From Syngnathus acus (taxonomy: Eukaryota > Chordata > Actinopteri > Syngnathiformes > Syngnathidae): a DNA stretch of 64,000 nt. Numbering within the stretch: the first letter of the stretch is position 1; each line of letters opens with the position of its first letter. This document shows positions 55,461-64,000 of this stretch, piece by piece. The stretch covers positions 8,777,412 to 8,841,411 of the forward strand of contig NC_051102.1 in NCBI RefSeq assembly GCF_901709675.1, written 5' to 3'. A program made the translations under genes and the position numbers. Below the pieces are notes generated by a model. It saw only the letters and a program-made list of their open reading frames with translations, made no database searches and had not been told where the DNA came from.

Positions 55461-58400
55461 TGTCTTGACAGGGGAGGGGGTGAAAAAGTCCGCTTGATAA
55501 TCCTCAATTTTCTGCCCGTTATTTTCTGTCTATTGTTGCTAGCAAACTTTGACCCTTCGCGGGGCGAGGAGGAAGAACATGTAAGTGCAACGGGTGGGTG
55601 GACGGACGGGCGGGCTGATCCCTCCCTCCCGTGGCTAGTTGCTGCTGATAACGGCCCAGGCGGAGGAGGGAAGCAGGGAGGTGCATCGGCGGTCATCCAC
55701 AGACAGCTTCCAGTTCAAACGTTACTCACTTAGCCAGTTTCAGCATTACAAATAATGCCATGCCTTCATTAATTGATTCATATTTTTAAAAATGCATTTT
55801 GAGACTTGCTGAGGACCGGAAATGACATCACTTGTGCTCAGTGCTCAGGTAACAACCAATCACGGTTTAGCTCGCAAATGTCACATGACCAAAACCAGAA
55901 AACAGGTGAGCCGTCAGTAGTCCTTATCTGTGATGTTATTTTCGGGCAACAGCAAGGTGCAAAATCCTTCTTAAAGGCATAAAACAAAAAATTTAAAATA
56001 CAATGGAGTCAGCAAATTAATTAATAACAATAAATTATTAACTTTTGACTGCTGAAAGAAATAAGTATCCCACAAAGCTCAAAAGTATACTTACTAGACC
56101 TGAAAATGTTTAATGTACATTCTTTCCACGTTTTATGGACACATTTTATTCAAAAGCTACATTTTGATTGATAAAGATACATTTTTAAAATAAAAAAATG
56201 TACCCAGACTACACTTCCAGTTGGCCAGTCTTCCTGAATGGTTGGGCAAACACATTGAGGGCCACATTTTTGAAACAGACAGATGTGCTGGCTCATTAAT
56301 AGATCAAATATGTACAGTATTATACATTTTTTGGACTTTAAAAGAAAAATACTTCATTATTTTGTAATGAGAATCATTCTAAATGTAAGTACAAAACATT
56401 AAAGGGAAGTCAAGTCAAATATTTACTTTACAATAACATGTTGTGTACTGCCCCACAAGTCCAAACATGTTATTCTGATCAATCTCACATTGTGGACTAT
56501 GAATTAAACACTCAGTAAAATGGATGGACACGCATGCTGACACATCCACATCAGCTAAAGTGACTCTTTTCAGCATGAATACAGATCTTGCACATAAAAG
56601 GGAGGATCTCCATCATTTTTAATGACCAAACTATCTCTTCTCCTTTATATCAGAACTACTGTAAGTGACACCATTTGTGTGTGTGTATCCCAGAAATGCA
56701 CACCGCCACCATTTCCTTGGAAATACAATGTGTAATTATGCTAGATACGTTTCCGCGGTACCACTCCTTCGACTGACTGCACTTCGCATGGCGACAACAC
56801 AATCAGCCAATGTGCGCCTCTTTCTTAATCTGCTCCTGTTCGCTGACTGCACTGAACAAACACGTCGGCTCAAAGTCACAGGGAATGCTACGCCGTGCCA
56901 AAGGTGTGCTCCCAGGGAATGTCACGGGCACGGGGCAACTTCGACACTCATGTGAGAACATATCAGTCTAAAGGCAGGCCAAAATATTTAAAGACGACAC
57001 TGTTTATGTTTCAATCTAGTCGAAGTTTGTATTCGTAGTTATTTTACTATTGATAAAAAGTGACAGAAGCAAAACGCACGTGACATGCCCACTTGAGTCG
57101 CCACTTGCCACACACGCCCAGAGCAAATGGTTACATAAAGCACACTTGGCATACCTCATACACGCGTACAATCGTGTGACATTAATGCGACCTTTGTAAT
57201 GAGATTACATGTACAGTGGCGTGTTGAGTTTGGACACGTGCAGATTGTTTAGGTCCAGATGTGTCAATTAAATTGAAACGCAGGTTGAAAGTTGTGTTGC
57301 GAGATGTTGTGTTGCCATTTCAAAGCATTCTTTTTCAATTGGAACTTTTCCTAACTGCCATGTTTGTGTCAAAATAAGTTAAAAGGGACCGTGAAGTCAA
57401 AAAATATGTTCTGTGTGGTAAAATCCGATCGTTTTTTTGCCCATCTCAGGGATGGACATTTTGTGGCCAGTCCCACAACAGCGTAGCCCTCCCTCTTGCA
57501 GATCCGCCAGCCTCTGTCCCTCTAAAAGTGACCAACATCGGGTCTAAGACCCTTCCACCACCGATTACACTTCCGTCACGGAAGTAGAGTTTGTAGTCTT
57601 TACTTAACTGATGGAGGTGTAAATGCACGTCGCATTTGCTGCAGAGGTTAACCACTTAAACATACAAACAAACAAACACTGTCAAAGATGTGTCAAATTA
57701 AGAACATGGTTGAATTCTAAATTGCACAACTTCAAGTCCAGATTAACCTTTGGGCCTACACTTAGTTTCTTTTAAATATAGCACCTGGCAAAAATTTGTA
57801 CCTGCTGGGGTAGCCACCCTAGCCTTTTTGACCTTTTGGGGTCACCAGATTAGACACCATGCTAAACCTTTTTTTTGTCTTGAATTTTTACTGTATTTTG
57901 TGATGCAAGTGTTTACAAACTGCAATGACGTCTCATTTGTACAAGTTGCTTACCTATTTACTCACCACTTCCACATTATTGGGAAGTTTACTGGAACAGC
58001 AAAATTCACAGTGAAAATGACTCATTTTTAGCTTATCACTAAAAGTGAAGAGTTCAGGGCTGCTGGGGTGTTATTGGGGGGGAGAAGGGAGGAGATTGCG
58101 CTTTCAAATTGTGTGTGTCCATGCACACGTCTCGTCTTGAACGTGTCACTTTCCTTCTGGGAGTGACAAGACTATTTGCTGAGTCGGTTTTGCGTTTACT
58201 GTTATGGCTCCCAGCCCTGGGCGGTTTCCTTGCGTTCACGCCCATGACTCACTGCAATCTTCCTGACATTTTTCTCACCTTTCCGATACGCACAGAAAGT
58301 CTGGTTTCATTTCTACTTTATTTCTGGTTGTCTTTGCACGGTTTACGCTTGAGGACATTGGCCCGCAGCGTTGTCAACCACTTTTTTTTCTCTCTTTGGC

Positions 58401-59161
58401 TCGCTTCTTTGCAAACACTTTTTTAGAGATAAGTGGGAGGACAACCTCCCCACCCCCTTGCCAGCCAGGCTCCATTTAGTGCACATTCCTGCAGTGCTGA
58501 GCGAGGAGCCTTAGCTGTGTTGAGGAAAGAGGAGGGGCACATAGAGGTTGTTCAACTGTGCAGACTTGGGAGAATTTCCACAGACCGGATACACTTGAAA
58601 AACAAGTAGAAAAGACAATTGTGTCGAGGCTAGATGCACATAACACACGCATACTCCCTTAGAGGCATGCATAACTTTTATTTGTGCAGCAGCATCAGTA
58701 GTGTAGTATTGATATAGAGTGCTGCTTTGTGATGAAGACTTAAACGAAACATTAGGAAAACTTTAAAAATCCCAAATTGGTGTAAATTCTTTTTGGGAGA
58801 AACAGCTCCTCCTGCTGGTGGATTTTAGAATTTGTAACGTTTGGACTTTGGAGGAGTGCTTGGTGCATACAAGTCCTCCCTCGCTGATACGGAGCCTGCT
58901 GGGGAAGCTCGGCCTTTGGGTGGGGCGTTCAAGGTGTGTCCGGATTATTGACACACCGCCAGCAGCGAAAAGCGAGCGAGCGCAAAAGGTGCCATGGAGG
59001 CGTAAGAGAAGCAGCAGGAGTTCTTTCTTCTACGTGATTACGGCTTCCAAACCGACACCTGAACGCTCGAAACCTTTTCGCTTTTTTTTTTTTTTAAATG
59101 CTGTGAGGGGATTGCTTTTTGCTTGGGGCAAAGTGCAAATTTATATTTGAAAAGAAAAACG
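55461..59161. other. Head-to-head spacer between the desmoglein and desmocollin
   Basis: No gene is supported. The 3.7 kb between the two start codons must hold both promoters and 5' UTRs. 55500-55730 and 58830-59060 are the most GC-rich parts, each next to one gene. The middle is AT-rich. No TATA box or known operator can be assigned by eye. Confidence 0.6.
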
Positions 59162-62100
59162 ATGGCGAAAGCTGTCATTTTCAACGTCTGCCTGGCGCTG
59201 GTAAGTCCGACATATGTGTTGTTTTATTAACAAAGAGGAACCTTGTGATATTCGACACTAATTCTATGTGTAACTTTAGATCCTGGTCGGAGTAGAGTCG
59301 TGCTTCGTCCCAAGCGTCCTGTACGTCCCGGTGCCGCAAAGTATCCCGGCCAGATTCGAGATAAGCAGACGTAATTACAATTTATTTTTATTCACGATCT
59401 AACCGGTACCGTATTTCTGCAATAATAATAATAGTAAAAGTCACTCAACCTGTTCTTCCCTATGCCCCAGTCAATGTGGCGAGCTGCGCGAGCGTCACTT
59501 GCAACGACCGCGCTTTCGCAGTCTGGCCCAACGGTTCGGTGACGGCCACGACCGCCGTCGAGATCTCGTCTAAAGGCAGAACTTTCTCCGTTTGGGCTGA
59601 ACGCAACGACGGGCGGCACATGCAGATGGACGTCAACCTCATCGCCAGCGAGCAAATGATCAGACAGGTAACAAAAGCAATCCCCCCCTCCTCGCGCCCC
59701 CAACTTGCAAAAGTGTTCACACCGGTACTTGAGTAAAAATATTATGCGCTGATACTTGATAAAGCGACTTAAGTACAGTAACAAAATAGTTGTTCTTAAT
59801 TCCCACTACTGACTGTGCCGTGTAGCCCACTGACGTGCTGCAACGGTTCAGAAGACGCTGGAGCCCCCCACCCATCAATATCCTGGAGAATGACCCCGGC
59901 CCCTATCCAAGAGACGTCTCAAGGGTAATTTTTCAAACATACGCGACACACCAAGCATTAAAATTATGCATTTAAATATACAGGAAAACTAAAAAGTCAC
60001 TACAAAAAATACAGCACACTATAATGCCGGATTTCCAAATGAAGGGATGAATTTTAGTCAGGGTTTCCAATTGTCAAAATATCAAATTGATTCTCGTATT
60101 GTTGGTTTGTTGATATTGATCTTGTCTAATAAGCAAAACACGTGATTATGTTTCTTATGTAATCAATATTTAGTGTCATAAAACCGTTCCCCATTCCTCA
60201 TGGCCACTTGGGACAATTATTTTAACAGTGACTCATATATACAGTACACACTGTGTGTGTGTGTGTGTGTGTGCCAACTGTTGAAAGACTCCCAACAGCC
60301 TTGAGATAAGAAGGGAAGAGTTTTCCATTTATAAAGCCGAAACACACCCAACCAGAACAATTACATACTAATATAGCAGCGTCATTTTTTACTATTATGT
60401 TATAGTAAATATTTCAGTTTCGAATGATCTGTCATAAGGGTCATTTTCTGTACAATTTTGCGACCTTTGATTTGCCTGAAATCCCTGTCAATCAAATTTG
60501 TAATCGGATAATTTGTTTTTGCTGCCTTAAAATGTTTCCAAAAGTGACTTGTATTGTATTACTTTACTTCACCCTCCTCCCCCCCACAAAAAAAATCCCT
60601 TCCCGTCATAAATGAATAAACCGTACATTTGAGCCTCTATCATTTTTTTTTTTTGGTTGCACACAAAATAATTATTGATGTCAACAATTTGCCTTGGTCA
60701 TACGATGGCGCTCGTCTTTTGCTTCTGTTGCAGCTCGTATCCGACACCGAAGCCTCTCATCAGGTGTACTACACTCTGACTGGGCCCGGCTACGACAAGT
60801 ACCCAGAAGGAGTGTTTAGGTTTGACAGCGACTCTGGAATGTTGACTGTGCTCAAGCCGGTCGATCGTGAGGAGTTCCCGCAGTTCGCCGTGAGTTGGCG
60901 CTTTTCCTCATTCAGTTTTTCCAATGAAATGGAATTCAATTGGTTTTAGATACACATTCAAGTTACTGTCACTTTTTGTATGATTCTATTGGAATCAATT
61001 CCAATTACAATCAATCATTTCATGAGCCATCTACAGCACCATGTATCTGTTTTTCCTTTGCAGTTAATAGCCAGGGTTTTCGACAAATCTTCGCGGCAAG
61101 AAACCGATGACCCTTTGGGGATCTTTGTCAACGTGGACGATCAGAATGACAATGCGCCGCAGTTCAGCGGCCAAATGCAATTTTCGGTGGCAGAGAAAAG
61201 CAAAGCAGGTGAGCAACTCGACACACTGTGGCCTGTTTCGTGTTTGTTCTGGCAACAAGCTTATCAAATGAACACACCGCAGGGACCGTCATGGGGAAGG
61301 TGAACGCCACCGACAGAGACCAGGCAGGCACCGACCACGTGAAGATCCGCTATTCCCTTTTGAGCGAATTGGAGCGATTTGCCATCAACCCGGAGACGGG
61401 GGTCTTGACAACGGCCACCAATACTTTAGACAGAGAGGTGAGGCCCGCCGGATCTCGGGTCCCGCAATTTCAATTCTACCACGTGTGACGTGAATGGAAT
61501 CTTCTTTCGTCAGAGTAAAGAAATATACAACGTGATTGTGCAAATCAAAGATATGGACGGCGGAGCCAAAGGTTTGTTCACCACGGGCACGGCGACCATC
61601 ACGCTGACCGACATCAACGACAACCCGCCGACCTTCACAAAGAAATTGGTAATCAGCTTCCACATTTGGAAGACCTTTGACCAGGTTGGCCCCCTGCCCA
61701 CAATTGTTGTTCATAATTCCTGAACCTTTGAATTTTTCATCGTGCAGTACGAAGCCACCGCACAGGAGAACGAAGTTGGCAAACTTATTCTCCGTATGCC
61801 TGTCGAAGATAAGGATTTAAAAGGCACATCCGCCTGGAAATCGAAATTTGTTATCACTAAGGGCAATGAAAACGGAAACTTCCGGATGGAGACGGACCCC
61901 AAAACAAATGAGGGCCTTCTGTACATTTCTAAGGTGAGTTGATTTTTACTTTGGAGTAACACCATGAGGAGTCCAAGTCATCTCAAGTAAAGAGTGCCGA
62001 CGTTTTTTCCAGCCATTAAATTTTGAGAAGTCCCAAAAAATGAGGCTGGAAGTGATGGCCCGCAACGAAGCCGAGCTGAGCGGCACCACGGCCCAGTGGG

Positions 62101-63914
62101 AGATCGTCCCCGTGGACTTGACGGTGGGCGACGTGGACGAAGGTCCCGAATTCACGGCGCCGACCGTTCGCTTCACCGTCAAAGAGAACACGCCCAACGG
62201 CACGGTGATAGGAACGTACAAAGCCATCGATCCGGAAACCAAGAGCAGCGACGGCATCAAGTAAGCGGTTCACTCTGATGGGACTTTGACTCGCTCGAAG
62301 AAAGCGAGACTGACGAGAACTTTGCGGACCGTTTCGCCGCAGGTATTACAAAATCATGGACCCGGCCGCCTGGATCAACGTGGACAGGAACTCAGGAGAG
62401 CTGAGGGTGGCAAATACCATCGACAGAGAGTCGCACTTTGTCAAGGAGGGACTTTACAACATCACCATGCGAGCCGTCGACGCAAGTATGTGGCTTTTTC
62501 AAACAGATCCGTCGCCTCGAATAGCGGACTTGAGCGAGAGTGTGTTCCCTCATGGCTTTTAGCTTCCAAGACCGGTACGGGAATGGTCATCATCCAGGTG
62601 GAAGACGTGAACGACAACGTGCCGGTTATCGTCCCGCCTGGCGAGAGGGTGGTGTGCGAGAAGGAAGGGGAAATGGGCTCGGCGCTGCTCGTGGCAGAAG
62701 ATGCCGACGAGGCGCCCTTTAAAGGCCCCTTCACCTTCAGCCTGCCGCATAACGAAGAGGGAAAATGGTCCATCATCAGATTCAATGGTAGGCGACGGCT
62801 TGTAGCTTGTCATATTTCCGTCAGGCCCTAAACGGATTGCGTGCTTCCCTTGTAGAAACGGCTGCCACGCTACGGCAGGACAAAGACCTCCCCTTGAAGG
62901 TGCATCAAATTCCCGTCGAGGTGAAGGATCTGCAGGGCAACGGGAAAATCCAGACAGTGAGCGTCAGGATCTGCCAGTGCAGGAACGGCGCCTGCGTGAC
63001 CAAGCCTTGGTCGGCCTCGCTGGGCCCGATGGGGTGGCTGGCGTTCCTCCTGCCTCTGCTCCTCCTGCTGCTGCTATGTCAGTTCCTCTCTTCTTTTTTG
63101 GATTTGTTCACTCCCTTACATGTTGGGAACATTAGTGTGTGACGTTCCTTCCATCTAATGGGCCATTTTGCTCTTGCAGTCTTGCTGCTCGCCTGTTTGT
63201 GCACGACAAAGCCAGACTTGCAGATCTTGGAGGACACGACCGACAGCGGCGGAATCCTCATCAAATCCAACACAGAAGCCCCGGGGGAAGAAGTGGTAAG
63301 GAGCGAGAAGAGGTCTCACTCCCTTCAATCCGAGCGAGGCAAAAGAACCACTTTTTTGTTCTGCGTCCACAGGACGCCAGTCTGATCAAGGTCCCCGTCC
63401 CCGGCTCGGACTTCAAGGGCTCGGTGGCCAATCAGGATTGGCAAATAAAGGGCTCCACCTTGGGACGCCAGGACACCAACTTCTACAAGTCCGGCTTTGG
63501 TGCCACCGACGCCGAGTTCATCAGCGGACATTACGACAGCCAGTACGGAACCCAGCAGATGAACTACGACGCAAACTTTCTCAACACATGGCAAACAAAC
63601 GGACGCTATTTGCATCAGGTGATGATGACGCTCCCGTTTTCTCGGAAACATCTGTCAAAGTATTATAAGCGTTTGGGCTCGAGTGTAAAGCTTCTGGCTT
63701 TGCCTTTCAGAAACTTTCCTATTTCGGAGGCAAGGAGAACGACGGGCGCTACGCGGACGACATCATCCACCAGTACGGCTTTGAGGGAGCGGGCTCGGCG
63801 GCCGGCTCGGTCGGCTGCTGCAGCGACGACGGCGGCGGCAACGAAAACCTCGACTTCTTAAACACGTTGGGACCCAAGTTCAAAAATCTTGCAGGCGTCT
63901 GCAAAAAGACATGA
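59162..63914 (+). CDS. dsc2: Desmocollin (DSC2-like), 16 coding exons, 868 aa
   Basis: Desmosomal cadherin that pairs with desmoglein. Exons: 59162-59200, 59280-59370, 59471-59667, 59826-59924, 60734-60889, 61064-61208, 61283-61437, 61514-61648, 61748-61933, 62013-62260, 62343-62485, 62563-62787, 62856-63077, 63180-63295, 63373-63618, 63711-63914; phases join and total 2607 bp. Seen: signal peptide MAKAVIFNVCLALILVGVES; a desmocollin-type prodomain (FAVWPNGSVTATTAV, FSVWAERND); furin-like site FRRRW with Trp next; cadherin repeats with VDDQNDNAP, LTDINDNPPTF, VEDVNDNVP and LDRE; a Leu-rich membrane span near LAFLLPLLLLLLL; and an intracellular segment with GSAAGSVGCCS and LDFLNTLGPKFKNLAGVC. 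It ends soon after that segment, as desmocollin a-forms do. Human DSC2 is about 901 aa. The paralogue number is tentative. Confidence 0.95.
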
Positions 63915-64000
63915 ACGACCAAGCCGGAGAAAAATAGCGTTTTGCCCGTTGGGTGCCCAGAATGCGGCGCATCGCGGCCCCTCCCACCCTGCCACCAACA
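63915..64000 (+). other. dsc2: Start of desmocollin 3' UTR
   Basis: The 86 bases after the stop show no further coding sequence or polyadenylation signal; the 3' UTR runs past the window edge. Confidence 0.6.

Overview
The window is vertebrate nuclear DNA, almost certainly from a teleost fish. The genes are split by GT-AG introns. The encoded proteins read as fish versions of desmoplakin, SLC22A23, a beta-tubulin, a desmoglein and a desmocollin. The spacers carry typical fish repeats: a tRNA-derived SINE, TA-flanked MITEs and long (GT)n. I see no prokaryotic operon, phage, CRISPR array or viral gene.

Layout. 1-14041, minus strand: dsp (desmoplakin), 24 coding exons, 2,714 codons plus stop. 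14042-18887: gap between the head-to-head genes dsp and slc22a23. 18888-36514, plus: slc22a23, 10 coding exons, 902 residues, with an unusually long Pro/Ser/acidic C-terminal tail. 36515-44480: slc22a23 3' region, then about 4.4 kb of nested tandem repeats (39.76-44.12 kb). 44481-47528, plus: four-exon beta-tubulin, 448 residues. 47529-49539: convergent 3' regions. 49540-55460, minus: a desmoglein, 14 coding exons found, about 1,139 residues. 55461-59161: 3.7 kb head-to-head spacer. 59162-63914, plus: a desmocollin, 16 coding exons, 868 residues.

Biology. Three of the five genes encode desmosome parts. The desmoglein and desmocollin are the two adhesive cadherin types that pair across the cell gap. 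Desmoplakin ties their plakoglobin/plakophilin-bound tails to intermediate filaments. In mammals, as I recall, DSP lies apart from the DSG/DSC cluster, so close linkage here is notable. The slc22a23-tubb pair recalls the mammalian SLC22A23-PSMG4-TUBB2 neighbourhood, but I see no PSMG4-like gene between them.

All exon limits were read by eye from splice signals, phase continuity and remembered family sequence; no alignment or transcript was available. No wholly unknown gene system was found. The most unusual structure is the 40.1-42.4 kb array. A 157-bp satellite appears to have been invaded by a foldback MITE, and the compound unit, carrying a perfect 35-bp hairpin, then amplified to about seven copies.
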